Positions 1-11,604 of a stretch of DNA of 64,000 nucleotides are shown in pieces. Below the pieces are notes generated by a model. That model ran no database searches, was not told the DNA's origin, and saw nothing but the letters and a program-made list of their open reading frames with translations. The position numbers and the translations under genes were made by a program. This DNA comes from Aegilops tauschii subsp. strangulata (Eukaryota > Streptophyta > Magnoliopsida > Poales > Poaceae). The stretch covers positions 504,462,601 to 504,526,600 of the forward strand of contig NC_053035.3 in NCBI RefSeq assembly GCF_002575655.3, read 5' to 3'. The number at the start of each line of letters is the position of its first letter. Positions within the stretch are counted from its first letter, which is position 1.

Positions 1-2232
1 ATTATGCCTACCTTGCTTGAGGGGCTGCAGGCGTGGATTGCGGGCGGCCAACAGGGGCCGCCCCCTATTCCCAGCTTCACGGGCAGCAACTCGCACAACG
101 CGCCGGTGCCATTGGTGTCTCCGGCGGAGGCGGCATTGGTGTCTCCGACGTCGGCGCCAGCATTGGAGCTTAATGCACCCGGGTGTGGGAAGAATACGCC
201 GTCCGGCACCTCGGCAGCAAGCGGCCCCTCCGTCACTTGCACGCCCGCCGTTGGAGGTGCCTCGACATTAGCCGAGCTCAACGCCATCACGGTAACTAAG
301 CCTCGGCCGATGACTTCATCTCCTTGCCTTTGACTGGGCATCCCTGATGCCCTACATGTTTTCGCAGGGCGCCGCCGACGTTCCATGCACTCTTCTACAC
401 TTCGTGGACGGCGAGTTGATCAATGTCGCCAAGGCCAGAATCGTTCAACCAGGCAACCGCGTGTTCCACAGTAATCTGATGCCACCCACCGTGTATAGGG
501 TTCAACTGGTTCGGGTGCTGCGGGGCTGCGACGACTTGTTACCTCCGTATCGACCCCCTGGGGTTGACAAAGATGATGTGATGACCCTCAGCGCCTGCAT
601 AAGCTGGTCCATGCTTTGGCCGAAGAGCCAGATTCGTTTGGGCGCGGGGGACACCATCCCACAGACAACACCGCCAGTTGTGCCGGCGCCAAGCCATGGC
701 AAGACCGCCGCAACGCTACCGCCGTCAGCTAATCCGGACATGCATATGGCACAGGATCCAGACGACGATACATTTTCCAACGTCGATAAGTACTTCAACG
801 AACATGGGTACGGTGAAGAATTCTTGGGGCCTCCTTCTCAAGAACCCAACCCTGCAAAAGACGATCGCGATCTAGCTGGTACCGCGGAGAAACCCAATTG
901 CAACAGGCGTCATCTGGCGTTCAGTTCTCAGGAGACGCCTCCAGCGGCCGCCTTCACCGAGCCTCAAATAGTCGAGGTGCAAAATATTATCAACCCCAAC
1001 ACACTCAAGAAGGTGGTCTCTGAGCAGAAATCGATCCCATTACAGCAGAAGAAGCAGAAGGGATGGAAAAGAAAAAATAACAAGGGTGCGAGCCAGCCAG
1101 CACCGAGTACGATCCATGCTCAGGACGAGCCACCTTCACCTAAGGATATCTCGAGGAGGGTGCATGTGGCGGGTAGGCCGATGCTACCGACTAATCTGCT
1201 CAATGCTGCAACCGGTGCTATGCGGAGTCTGCATGACAGTGTTCTTTCTATGGAGAAGCGGCGTCTCTCCGAGAATGATGTGGCATACCCGGTTTTCGTG
1301 GCCAAAAGGTGCCAGAGGGCAAGGGCTTTGTCGATAGCACCATCGGGGGTATGATCATCCTGCGGTTTGATGACATCTTCGCTATGTTTAACCTTCATCC
1401 GCTGCACTACACCTTCATTCGGCTATTTTCGCTCAGTATGGAGATGCGGATCATTAGAGACAAGACCCCGGACATCGTGATAGTCGACCCCTTCTACATG
1501 CATGCCAAGATCTTGGGCAGCGCTGGGGACCGGCAAGTCGCGAGTTCATACCTCGAAGGCGTCATTCTGGCGAACCCAGATAAGGGTAACTTCCTCGTGC
1601 CTTACTTTCCCGAGTAAGTCATCCCCTCACTGCCCCATAACATATGATCTCTTAGATTTGGATCGTTCTTTTTTTCTAACATTCCGTGTTTTGTGCAGTG
1701 ACACACATTGCACACTCATCCTCTTAAGTCCAAAATATTCCATGGCCACGTATTTTGACTCGGACCTTCAGTCGAAGAAAGACTACACAAATATCAAGAA
1801 AGTTCTTGATGATGCTCTCCCCGGCTACGCCAAATCTGGAGGCACCTTCAGGAGGCCACCTTGTAGGTACAGCAAGCACGTGTTCACCCACGTAACGACG
1901 TTCCCCTGCGTCAAGCAGCCGCCTGGCAGTCAGAAGGATGCCTACTACACCCTCCATCACATGCGGGCGATCGTACGGGACCATAATCACCTTATGCTAC
2001 CAACTAATCTCAAAAATTGGGCCGCACGCTTGTCGGCAATCCAGGACGCAGACATCAGACAAGAATTCTTTCGCATCCAGTCGAAGTTTGCGGAAATCAT
2101 CTATCAAGATGTCCTTCTTACCTCGGGGCAGTTCTACCTCAAATATCAACCGTCAAACAGTGAAATAGAAACAACGCTACAAATGCAGGCTGACAACGAC
2201 CGCACATTCATGACCACCACGAAAGACGGCGG

Positions 2233-3748
2233 TGATAATCCCCAAGTGCAAGGAATCATCGTAGCAATTTCCAAAGGTGGAAGTGATAAGTATGGAGTGT
2301 CGAACCCACAAGGAGCTAAAGGTAAGATCAATATTATCTCAAGCCCCATCTGCCACTGATACGACTCTACGTACACCGAACATTTGCTTCCAACTAGCAA
2401 CGAGAAATAAAACTATGTTGTGGGTATGAAGAGGATAACCTTGTATGATATCGGAGAGCTAAAATATAAAATTAGGTGTTGTTATCATAAAGTTAGAATA
2501 TATTACTAAATATTATAAATAGCGAGTGTGGAATAATGGTGGATCGGTGTGCGGAATTGTCCTAGGCAATTGTTAACAAGACCGATAGTCGTCATTTCAA
2601 TTTCATATGAGGGAGAGGCATAAGCTAACATACTTTCTCTACTTGGATCATATTCACTTATGATTGGAACTCTAGCAAGCATCCACAACTACTAAAGAAT
2701 TAAGGTAAAACCCAACCATAGCATTAAAGCATCAAGTCCTCTTTATTCCCATACGCAACAATCCCTCTTACTCGGGTTTGTGTTTCAGTCACTCACCAAC
2801 CCACTATAAGCGAATCATGAACGTATTGCAACACCCTACAGTGGGAATCCCTCACGCTTGCGCGACACGGAGGGCACCATAGTACAGCACCAAAATAAAA
2901 CATACAACTCGTACCAATCTATATCATCAATCAACCCAAGGACAAAAGATATCTACTCAAAACATATAGGATGGCAACACATCATTGGATCATAATATGT
3001 AGCATAAAGCACCATGTTCAAGTAGGGATTACAGCGGGGTGCGGGAGAGTGGACCGCGTAAAAGAGATGAGGATGGTGATGATGATGGTGATGTTGATGA
3101 AGCGATCACCGTGGCGATGATTCCCCTCCCGATGGCACCCCGGCGCCACCGGAAGAGAGGAGGAGAGGTTCTCCCCCTTGTGCTTCCTCCTCCATGGCCT
3201 CCACCCTCTGGTCCTTGGCCTTCATGGTGATGATGGCCCCTCCCGGATACTCCTCCATGGCCACCGGTGATGATGCCCCCCTCCGGCAGGGTGCCGGAGA
3301 GGGCCTATATTGACTTCTCGTGGCTACAGAGGCTTGCGGCGGCGGAACTTCTGATCTAGGTTTCTTTCTGGAAGTTTGGATATATATAGAAGAGTTTTGC
3401 GTTGATTTCACGTCAGGGGGTCTCCGGGCTGTCCACGAGGCAGGGGGGCGCGCCCCCCACCCTCGTGGGCAGCCCGGGACTCTTCTGGCCTGCTTCTGGT
3501 ACTCCGTGGGCTTCTTCTGGTCCAAAAATGATCTCCATCAAGTGGCACGTCAATTGGACTCCGTTTGGTTTTCCTTTTCCGCGATACTCTAAAACAAGGA
3601 GAAAACAGAAACTGGCACTGGGCTCTAGGTTAATAGGTTAGTCCCAAAAATCATATAAAATATCATATAAATGCATATAAAACATCCTAGAAGGATAGTA
3701 TAATAGCATGAATACTTCATAAATTATAGATACGTTGGAGACGTATCA
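2233..3748 (-). repeat. 3' LTR of LARD-like element, copy 1
   Basis: 1516 bp, matching 7769-9315 along its length. It lacks the roughly 30-bp GC-rich extension (GGGGGGTGGGCG core) found in the right LTR near 9005-9030, and carries its own changes such as TTTCAATTTC for TTGCAATTTC near 2595. Confidence 0.9.
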
Positions 3749-6700
3749 GCATCCCCAAGCGTAATTCCTGCTCGTCCTCGAGTAGGTAAATGATAAAAGA
3801 AATAATTTATGAACTGTGAATGCTAGCAAGTGCTTAAGTTTGATCAATGATAATTCCAATCACTTTTTCTAGCATCATTACATGTCATAACAGTAGCTCA
3901 TCTCATAAAACTTCTCATGATAAAGTAACAAGCTATTCACATGTTAAAAGTATAGATCATAAACTTTCTTGAAAACTAACAAACAATATTCTCAGTCATC
4001 AAACAATTGCAATTCATCTTATTTTCAGGAAGAGTCTATGTCAGAGCTTTGATTTAGCAAACTCCACATACTCAACTATCATTTAATCTTTCACAATTGC
4101 TAACACTCACGCAATACTTGTGGTTATGGAGTTTTAATCGGACACAGAGAAAGATAGGGGCTTATAGTTTCGCCTCCCAACCTTTTACCTCAAGGGTAAT
4201 GTCAACAATAATAGTTCATGATGCCTTACATCAAATTAGATATATATATATATATATATCAGGATCCTTCCAACATTCTGTGCTTGCCAAAGGATAAAAT
4301 GTAAAAAGGAAAGGTGAAGATCACCAAGACTCTTGCATAAGGTAGAAGATAAAAGTAAAAGATAGGCCCTTCGCAGAGGGAAGCAGAGGTTGCCATGCGC
4401 TTTCAGGGTTCGATGCACAAAATCTTACTGCGAAAGAACGTCACTTTATATTGCCACTTGTGATATGGACCTTTATTATGCAGTCCGTCACTTCTATTTC
4501 TTCCACATCACAAGATCGTATAAAGCTTATTTCCTCCACACCAATCAATCATACATATCTAGAGAGCAATTTTTATTGCTTGCACTAATGACAACTTACT
4601 TGAAGGATCTTACTCAATCCATAGGTAGATATGGTGGGCTCTCATGGCAAAACTGGTTTTAAGGGTATTTGGAAGCACAAGTAGTATCTCTACTTGGTGC
4701 AAAGAATTTGGCTAGCATGAGGGGGAAAGGCAAGCTCAACATGTTGGATGATCCATGACAATATACTTTATTTCAGATATAAGAAAACATAACCCATTAC
4801 GTTGTCTTCCTTGTCCAACATCAACTCTTTAGCATGTCATATTTTAATGAGTGCTCCCAATCATAAAAAATGTCCAAGATAGTATATTTATATGTGAAAC
4901 CTCTCTTTCTTCAATATTCTTTCATGAATTGTTCAAGTGACCAATTCTACGTTTGCTAACTTTCAATAAGTTTACTACCTATACTTATTATGTGTGAAGT
5001 CATTACTCCCCATGTTATAAGCATACGAAACATATATAAATTCAGATTTACGACATTCAATTTATTCAACCATTTACTCATAGGATATACATGAAGCACA
5101 TGAGCAAATGACAAACTACTCCAAAAGATATGAGTGAAGAACACTGAGTAGTCAAATAATTAACTGGCCATGGGAGGATTCTTTTTCATTCAATATTTCA
5201 GATCCAATGATTTTATTCAAACAGCAAGTAAAATTGAAAATACGCTCCAAGCAAAACACATATCATGTGACGAATAAAAATATAGCTCCGAGTAAGGTAT
5301 ACCGATAGTTCTGAAGACGAAAGAGGGGATGCCTTCCGGGGCATTCCCAAGCTTAGGCGCTTGAGTCTTCCTTGAATATTACCTTGGGGTGCCTTGGGCA
5401 TCCCAAGCTTAGGGTCTTTCCACTCCTTATTCTCCTCATATCGGTATCTCACCCAAAGCTTGAAAACTTCAATCACACAAAACTTAACGTAACTTCGTGA
5501 GATAGGTTAGTATGATAAAGAGTAAACCATTCACTTTGGTACTGTCAAGGACAAGGTTCATAATTGTTCCCACACAATGTCTACTGTACCATATTATTTC
5601 TACAATTTATATTGAGAAATATAAGCCATAGAAACTAGAAAACAAGCAAACTATGCAATGAAAACAGAATCTGTCAGAAACAGAATAGTCTGTAATGATC
5701 TGAACATAAACCATACTTCTGCTACTCCAAAAATTATGAAATAAATTGGTGGACGTGATGAATTTGTATATTAATCTTCTGCAAAAAGAATCATCTCAAA
5801 AGCACTCTTCTGTAAAAAATGACAGCTAATCTCGTGAGCACAAAGTTTCTGTTTTTTACAGCAAGATCACATTAACTTCACCCAAGTCTTCCCAAAGGTC
5901 TTACTTGGCACTTTATTGAAACAAAAGCTATAAAACATGATTAATACAGTAGATTAATCATGTAGACACACAAAAACAGTAAGGGTAAATATTGGGTTGT
6001 CTCCCAACAAGCGCTTTTCTTTAATGCCTTTTAGCTAGGCATGATGATTTCAATGATGCTCACATAAAAGATAAGAATTGAAACATAAAGAGAGCATCAT
6101 GAAGAATATGACTAGCACAATTGATTCTAACCAACTTCCTATGCCTATGGATTTTGTGAGCACACAACTTAATAGAACAACAATCAACTAGCATAGGAAG
6201 GCAAAACAAGTATAACTTCAAAACTTTAAGCACATAGAGAGGAAACTTGATATTATTGCAACTCCTACAAGCATGTATTCCTCCCTCATAATAATTTTCA
6301 GTAGCATCATGGATAGCAAATTTGTTCTCATACTCAATTGGAACCTCTTCCGAAATAGTGGAATCATCACTAGCTAAAGTTGACACTCTTCCAAATCCAC
6401 TTTCATAAATATCACACTAAGATTCAACATCCTCCAAAATAGTGGGATCACTAATTCCTAAAGTTGACACTCTTCCAAACCCACTTTAAATGATAGTATT
6501 ATTCATACTCCAAAATATATAAGTGAAGTTCATGGACCATGATACAATTAATATAGACTAACCAATATCCAAGCTCAAAATGTGTAAGTGAAGCACATGA
6601 AGCATTCTATAAATCCATACTCAAAAGATTTAAGTGAAGCACAAAGAGCAATAATTCTGCAAGGTCATACTCAAAAGATTTAAGTGAAGCACATGAAGTA

Positions 6701-7768
6701 TTGTATAAATCAATGAAGGGCTATCTCATGCTAGCATGGTTCCTAAAGGAAAAACAAAAACACAAAGGACACAAATCATGTGAACAAAACAAAAACCGAG
6801 GTATACCGATATTTGTTAAAGAAGAAAGATGGGATGCCAACCGGGGCATCCCCAAGCTTAGATGCTTGAGTATCCTTTGAAATATTTACTTGGGTTCCTT
6901 GGGCATCGCCAAGATTGAACTCTTGCCTCTCTTTATTCTTCTCATATTGATAGCTCCTTGACCTTCGGACACTTCATCCACAAAAACATAACAAAAACTT
7001 TGTGAGATCCGTTAGTGTAATAAAGCAAATCACTACCTTTAGGTACTGTAATGAACTCATTCTTTATTTATATTGGTGTTAAACCTACTGTATTCCAACT
7101 TCTCTATGGTTTATAATTTATTTTATTAGCCATAGATTCATCAAAATAAGCAAACAACACACGAAAAACAGAATCTGTTAAAAACAGAACAGTATGTAGA
7201 AATCTGGAAGTTTGGTAAACTTCTGTAACTCCTAAAATTATGAAATAAATTTGACAATTTGAAGAATTTGTACATAAGTTATGTGCAAAAAGTTTCAGAC
7301 CCATTTGACCTTCCAGTAAAAAATGTAAATTCACTCACTACAGCCAAAGTTTCTGTTTTTGTTCTGCACATAGTAAACAAGCAATCTAATCATCCTAAAA
7401 CCAAAGCTTGGCACATTATTTTTATAATACAATGGATATATACAAGGGGATAATTATTTACAGAGAAACTTCCATGAAAAATTCTACATTGTTTCCGTGA
7501 GCATGAACACAAGTGCTCAAGGTCGACCCTCACTTCTTCAATGCATAACTTTCCAATCACTTCTCTTTTTGAAAAACTTTTTAGTCATGAAAGGCAAGTA
7601 ATTTTTTTTGTATTTTCATTCTTTAAATTTTTTTTTGTATTTTTCACCCACAACTAAACAGAAACAAAAAGCAAAAACAAACTCTACTTAGTGAAGAAAG
7701 CAAACAAGCACACACGAGAATATCAACCCCACGCTATTGCTCCCCGGCAACGGCGCCAGAAAAGAGCT
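3749..7768 (-). other. Non-coding interior of LARD-like element, copy 1
   Basis: A/T-rich 4-kb interior with only short, scattered reading frames and no recognisable gag, protease, reverse transcriptase or integrase. It contains a (TA)n tract at about 4237-4258 and an internal diverged direct duplication: about 5280-5900 resembles about 6790-7400, both with a 'GGTATACCGATA...GGGATGCC...CCCCAAGCTTAG' block, an 'AACAGAATCTGT' block and a 'AAAATTATGAAATAAAT' block in the same order. Short repeats around AAGTGAAGCACATGAAG recur at 6510-6720. Confidence 0.75.
7742..7758 (-). other. Primer-binding site of LARD-like element, copy 1
   Basis: On the minus strand this reads TGGCGCCGTTGCCGGGG, ten bases inside the 5' LTR end (…GATTATCA, then AGCTCTTTTC). 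It is the primer-binding site shared by many plant gypsy elements and fixes the element's orientation as minus. Confidence 0.8.
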
Positions 7769-9315
7769 TGATAATCCCCAAGTGCAAGGAATCATCGTAG
7801 CAATTTCCAAAGGTGGAAGTGATAAGTATGGAGTGTCGAACCCACAAGGAGCTAAAGGTAAGATCAATATTCTCTCAAGCCCTATCTGCCACTGATACGA
7901 CTCTACGTACACCGAACGTTTGCTTCCAACTAGCAACGAGAAATAAAACTATATTGTGGGTATGAAGAGGATAACCTTGTATGATATCGGAGAGCTAAAA
8001 TATAAATTTAGGTGATGTTATCATAAATTTAGAATATATTACTAAATATTATAAATAGCGAGTGTGGAATAATGGTGGATCGGTGTGCGGAATTGTCCTA
8101 GGCAATTGTTAACAAGACCGATAGTCGTCATTGCAATTTCATATGAGGGAGAGGCATAAGCTAACATACTTTCTCTACTTGGATCATATTCACTTATGAT
8201 TGGAACTCTAGCAAGCATCCACAACTACTAAAGAATTAAGGTAAAACCCAACCATAGCATTAAAGCATCAAGTCCTCTTTATTCCCATACGCAACAATCC
8301 CTCTTACTCGGGTTTGTGTTTCAGTCACTCACCAACCCACTATAAGCGAATCATGAACGTATTGCAACACCCTACAGTGGGAATCCCTCACGCTTGCGCG
8401 ACATGGAGGGCACCATAGGACAGCACCAAAATAAAACATACAACTCGTACCAATCTATACCATCAATCAACCCAAGGACAAAAGATATCTACTCAAAACA
8501 TCATAGGATGGCAACACATCATTGGATCATAATATGTAGCATAAAGCACCATGTTCAAGTAGGGATTACAGCGGGGTGCGGGAGAGTGGACCGCGTAAAA
8601 GAGATGAGGATGGTGATGATGATGGTGATGTTGATGAAGCGATCACCGTGGCGATGATTCCCCTCCCGATGGCACTCCGGCGCCACCGGAAGAGAGGAGG
8701 AGAGGTTCTCCCCCTTGTGCTTCCTCCTCCATGGCCTCCACCCTCTGGTCCTTGGCCTTCATGGTGATGATGGCCCCTCCGGGATACTCCTCCATGGCCA
8801 CCGGTGATGATGGCCCCCTCCGGCAGGGTGCCGGAGAGGGCCTAGATTGACTTCTCGTGGCTACAGAGGTTTGCGGCGGCGGAACTTCCGATCTAGGTTT
8901 CTTTCTGGAAGTTTGGATATATATATATATATATAGAAGAGTTTTGCGTTGATTTCACGTCAGGGGGGTCTCCGGGCTATCCACGAGGCAGGGGGGCGCG
9001 CCCCAGGGGGGTGGGCGTGCCCCCCACCCTCGTGGGCAGCCCGGGACTCTTCTGGCCCGCTTTTGGTACTCCGTGGGCTTCTTCTGGTCCAAAAATGATC
9101 TCCGTCAAGTGGCACATCAATTGGACTCCATTTGGTTTTCCTTTTCTGCGATACTCTAAAACAAGGAGAAAACAGAAACTTGCACTGGGCTCTAGGTTAA
9201 TAGGTTAGTCCCAAAAATCATATAAAATATCATATAAATGCATATAAAACATCCTAGAAGGATAGTATAATAGCATGAATACTTCATAAATTATAGATAC
9301 GTTGGAGACGTATCA
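7769..9315 (-). repeat. 5' LTR of LARD-like element, copy 1
   Basis: 1547 bp LTR copy. It contains a (TA)n stretch at about 8918-8934 that is longer than in the left LTR, and an inverted-repeat-like GC-rich block at about 8990-9030 that the left LTR lacks. Confidence 0.9.
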
Positions 9316-9605
9316 GGCGGCTTCATCCACGCTCCGGTCCGTGAGTCGAGTCGAAAGTAATGATGCTATGTAGTTCTGAAATATCGATTAGCTCATGTTG
9401 TAATTAAACTTTAATGAACTTGTATGTCTCTTTAGTTTGGACAGTCGTTCAACTTATATGTAATCGATGCTATTTATTAGTAGGCCCATGAATCGTGCTA
9501 TTAATGTGTTGCTTTTCTCTTCCGATCCTTTTGTTGCATACTTATATACTGCTTATATATTATCTGTGAATTGCTACTAACATTTTGTTTGTCTAGTGCA
9601 TAGAG

Positions 9606-9857
9606 ATGCCGTCGTATGTCGTGTACAAGGGTAAGGTTCCCGGAGTCTACGACGACTGGGAGGAGTGTCGGAGACAGGTTCACCGTTTCAGCGGTAACAG
9701 TTACAAAGGGTACACTACTAGGGCGGAGGCGGAAGCTAGATACGCGCGCTATCTAGCGGGAGAGAGGAGGGAGCGGTGGAGGAACCGGATGAAGACCAGT
9801 TTCATCGCGATGATGCTCATCGTGACCGCAACTCTCTTCTATGTGATGGTAGTTTAG
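9606..9857 (+). CDS. CACTA small ORF: viroplasmin/RNase H1 N-terminal-like domain plus membrane segment, copy 1
   Basis: An 83-residue ORF. Residues about 3-48 (YVVYKGKVPGVYDDWEEC, then HRFSGNSYKGYTTRAEAE) match the fold seen in the N-terminus of eukaryotic RNase H1 and in caulimovirus viroplasmin, which binds RNA-DNA hybrids or double-stranded RNA. Residues about 64-83 (SFIAMMLIVTATLFYVMVV) form a single hydrophobic, probably membrane-spanning, tail after a basic patch. The start follows TTTTGTCTAG, a good splice acceptor 9 bases upstream, so a leader exon is possible. It sits between the protease-like gene and the CACTA terminus, where grass CACTA elements often carry such an ORF. Function in transposition is unknown. 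It is intact and nearly identical in copy 2. Confidence 0.7.
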   Translation: MPSYVVYKGKVPGVYDDWEECRRQVHRFSGNSYKGYTTRAEAEARYARYLAGERRERWRNRMKTSFIAMMLIVTATLFYVMVV

Positions 9858-10113
9858 ATGATCGATATCGACTTTGTAATGTGACGACAAACTCGGCTAA
9901 TATGATGAACTTTGCTAATGTCTCGAGACCTAAACTTGGCTAATGTTTGAACTTTATTCGCTATTTCGAATTTGGAGACTAATATGATGAATTCTATTGT
10001 GTGATGTTTATATTCTGTGCTGTGTAACGTATTTTGTAACCTGTGCAAATACCAGATATTTTGTAACCTGTGCAAATACCAGAAAAGCAAAAAATAATAA
10101 TTCCTAATATTCA

Positions 10114-10430
10114 TAGTAGTGGCGCACCATATTGAGCATTAGTGGCGCACCAATGCTAAATACCAGTGGCGCATTATGAGGCATAGTAATGACGCACTTG
10201 GGGGCATACGTGAAGGTAAATATGGCTCCCTAGGAGGCATAGTAATGGCGCACTGTTGGACATGGTAATGGCGCACTATGTGGTGCGCCACTATTATCTG
10301 GGATACTAATGACACACCAGAGATGCGCCATTACTATTTATTACTAGTGGCGTGTTAATAGTGGCGCACCTATAGTGCGTCATTAATAGCAAAAACTGAT
10401 GCGCCACTAACAGCCTTTTTTCTAGTAGTG
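10114..10430. repeat. CACTA subterminal repeats and right terminal inverted repeat, copy 1
   Basis: More than a dozen direct and inverted copies of AGTGGCGCACC / AATGGCGCACT occur in 300 bp, ending in the terminal inverted repeat (CACTACTAGAAAA on the minus strand). Such arrays are the binding sites of the CACTA TnpA-type protein in characterised elements. Confidence 0.8.
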
Positions 10431-10557
10431 TCATCTCCTCCGGGCTGCAGGGCTTGGTGTGGGCGAGCTGCACCCTTGACGCCGCCACGGGCGCTTGCTG
10501 GAGCAGAGCGCCACCGCCGAGGCCGAATCTCATCACCGCTGCCATCAATTTCTTCAC
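10431..10557 (-). pseudogene. Host gene A, first-exon remnant cut by the CACTA insertion, copy 1
   Basis: The minus strand encodes MAAVMRFGLGGGALLQQ... up to LAHTKPCSPEEM, a clear paralogue of the start of gene B at 16402 (MAAAMRLGGGALLRR...LAHTTAEEM). The aligned methionine is at 10545; an upstream in-frame methionine exists at 10557. The CACTA terminus begins immediately after GAGGAGATGA, so the exon is broken around codon 40 and the rest of the gene, if it survives, lies left of the transposon outside the window. The Arg-rich, Ala-rich start resembles a mitochondrial targeting peptide (inference). Confidence 0.7.
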
Positions 10558-10847
10558 TTGATGCCTGATGATCCAATCAATCGATTCTACTCCAGTATAT
10601 ATTTCAGATCAGAGGGAGGTGCCTTCGTTTCCGTCTCCAACACGAAAACAAGAATGGAGATCTATTAGGGGAGCTCTTTTTTCCTTTTCCTTTTCCTTTT
10701 TTTGTTCATTTTTTAGTCTACACGAAGCTCTTTTTCCCTTGCTCGCTCGCCCCTACTCCAGCACGAGGCCCATCCCACGTACACGGTCCACTTTGGCCTT
10801 TTTCAGTCCTCCCCTCAAAAGAAAAAAAAGGTGATTCGAGCTCGGGG
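10558..10847. other. 5' flank of host gene A, shared with gene B flank
   Basis: This 290-bp stretch resembles 16410-16720 upstream of gene B: both carry 'ATCAGAGG...TCCGTCTCCA.CACGAAAAC' and 'CCAGCAC.AGGCCC..CCCACGT.CACG' in the same order. The gene pair therefore shares promoter-proximal sequence. No coding sequence is evident. Confidence 0.55.
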
Positions 10848-11604
10848 ATGAACACGTGCGAGGTCGAGGAGATGCTAAAGGAGTTAGGGGCTCTCCGGAG
10901 AGGATCTCGACGACGTTGTGGTTGACGATGAGGAGGCGATCCTGGAAAGGATGATGCAGTGGATGGCCATAGCCCAAGTTCATATGAAAAAAAAACTATT
11001 GCCATTTTTGGTTCCTTAAGAACATGAGGGTCGCGTGGGACCTGGACAAGGAGGTGAAGATTCGGCGGATAACTTGTACACGTTGCAGTTCTCCTGTCTT
11101 TGGGATTTGGAGAGAGTGATGGAGGAGGGGCCTTGGATTTTACGCGGCAACACTGTCATGTTGGCACCTTATGATGGCTTCACCAGACCATCTTCCTTTG
11201 CCCTAAGATACTCTTGAGATATGGATACAAATCCACGACCTCCCAAATGGATACTATCGCTACTGAAATCCTTGGCAGCAAAGGTTGGGGAATATGTTTA
11301 TGCTGAGCCAAAATTCCACGACTTCGAGGGCAACCTTTTCAGGGTGCGAGTTAAGATTAATGTCAACAAGTCGCTCAAAAATGTTGTTACTCTTGTTAAG
11401 GGGAAGAAGCAGGAGGTGTTCATTGTCAGGTATGAGTGTCTTCCGGACTTGTGTGCTGTGTGTGGATATCTCGGCCCTGGCTTCAAAGAATGTAGTGATG
11501 GAGTCCACCCTCCTTCAGTGCTTGTGTTGAAAATTATCTCACCAAAATTAGGCCTCCTTAATTTTAGGCAACAAAATTATCTGACCAAAATTTATCCTGG
11601 ATAG
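10848..11604 (+). pseudogene. LINE ORF1-like DUF4283/zinc-knuckle protein remnant, copy 1
   Basis: Read across several frames the sequence gives the plant LINE ORF1 pattern: MNTCEVEEMLKELG, GEDLDDVV, LYTLQFSCLWDLERVMEEGPW, EIWIQIHDLP, RVRVKINVNKSL, then the zinc-knuckle-like YECLPDLCAVCGY...GFKEC. The protein would bind nucleic acid. There are frameshifts near 10890, 11030 and 11210, and copy 1 has lost one C near 11268 (CTATCGC here, CTATCCGC in copy 2), breaking GYYPLLKSLAAKVG. Non-functional in both copies. Similar domains also occur in non-LINE plant zinc-knuckle proteins. Confidence 0.6.

Larger units (their letters stand above)
2233..9315 (-). mobile_element. Non-autonomous gypsy-type LTR element (LARD-like), copy 1
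   Basis: A 7.08-kb element with two LTRs, 2233-3748 and 7769-9315, in the same orientation. On the minus strand it starts TGATACGTCTCCAACGTATC and ends GGGGATTATCA. The 5-bp target duplication GGCGG is exact at 2228-2232 and 9316-9320. A gypsy-type primer-binding site lies beside the right LTR and a purine-rich tract (CTTGGGGATGC) beside the left one. The 4-kb interior has no gag or pol similarity that I can see, so mobilisation would depend on proteins from a related element. The terminal sequence resembles Sabrina/WHAM-type Triticeae families, from memory. It is inserted in the last coding exon of the CACTA protease-like gene. Confidence 0.9.
1..9360 (+). pseudogene. CACTA-associated protein, C48 (Ulp1-like) protease-like C-terminus, copy 1
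   Basis: Second large gene of a CACTA element; such proteins combine a spacer region with a SUMO-protease-like domain of unclear role in transposition. Exons are 1-291, 368-1613, 1699-2232 and, beyond the nested retroelement, 9321-9360. Introns 292-367 (GTAACT...TCGCAG) and 1614-1698 (GTAAGT...GTGCAG) restore frame exactly. A CTLLHFVDGELINVAKARI segment resembles the DUF8039-type domain of grass CACTA proteins. The protease-like part has DDTHCTLILLSP (His) and ATYFDS (Asp), but the usual Gln...Cys-Gly stretch reads QPPGSQKDAYYTLHHM with no Cys. A frameshift near 1304-1308 separates VFVAK from VPEGKGFVDS; both copies share it. Joining across the 2233-9315 insertion gives DGGFIHAPVRESSRK and a stop at 9358-9360. 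The N-terminus lies outside the window. Confidence 0.75.
1..10430 (+). mobile_element. CACTA (En/Spm-type) transposon, right part, copy 1
   Basis: The right terminus is visible at 10418-10430: read on the minus strand it begins CACTACTAGAAAA, a canonical CACTA terminal inverted repeat. Inside it lie about 300 bp of subterminal repeats (GTGGCGCACC and variants), a viroplasmin-like ORF, and a protein with a C48 protease-like end, all on the plus strand. The flanking trinucleotide 10431-10433 (TCA, TGA on the minus strand) is the likely target duplication, and it lies in the first exon of a host-gene paralogue. The left terminus is outside the window. A gypsy-type retroelement is nested at 2233-9315. 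Confidence 0.85.

Noticed and set aside
9606..9857. Integrated caulimovirus fragment
   Set aside because: The viroplasmin-like domain also occurs in RNase H1 and CACTA elements; no other caulimovirus gene is nearby and the ORF lies inside a CACTA terminus.
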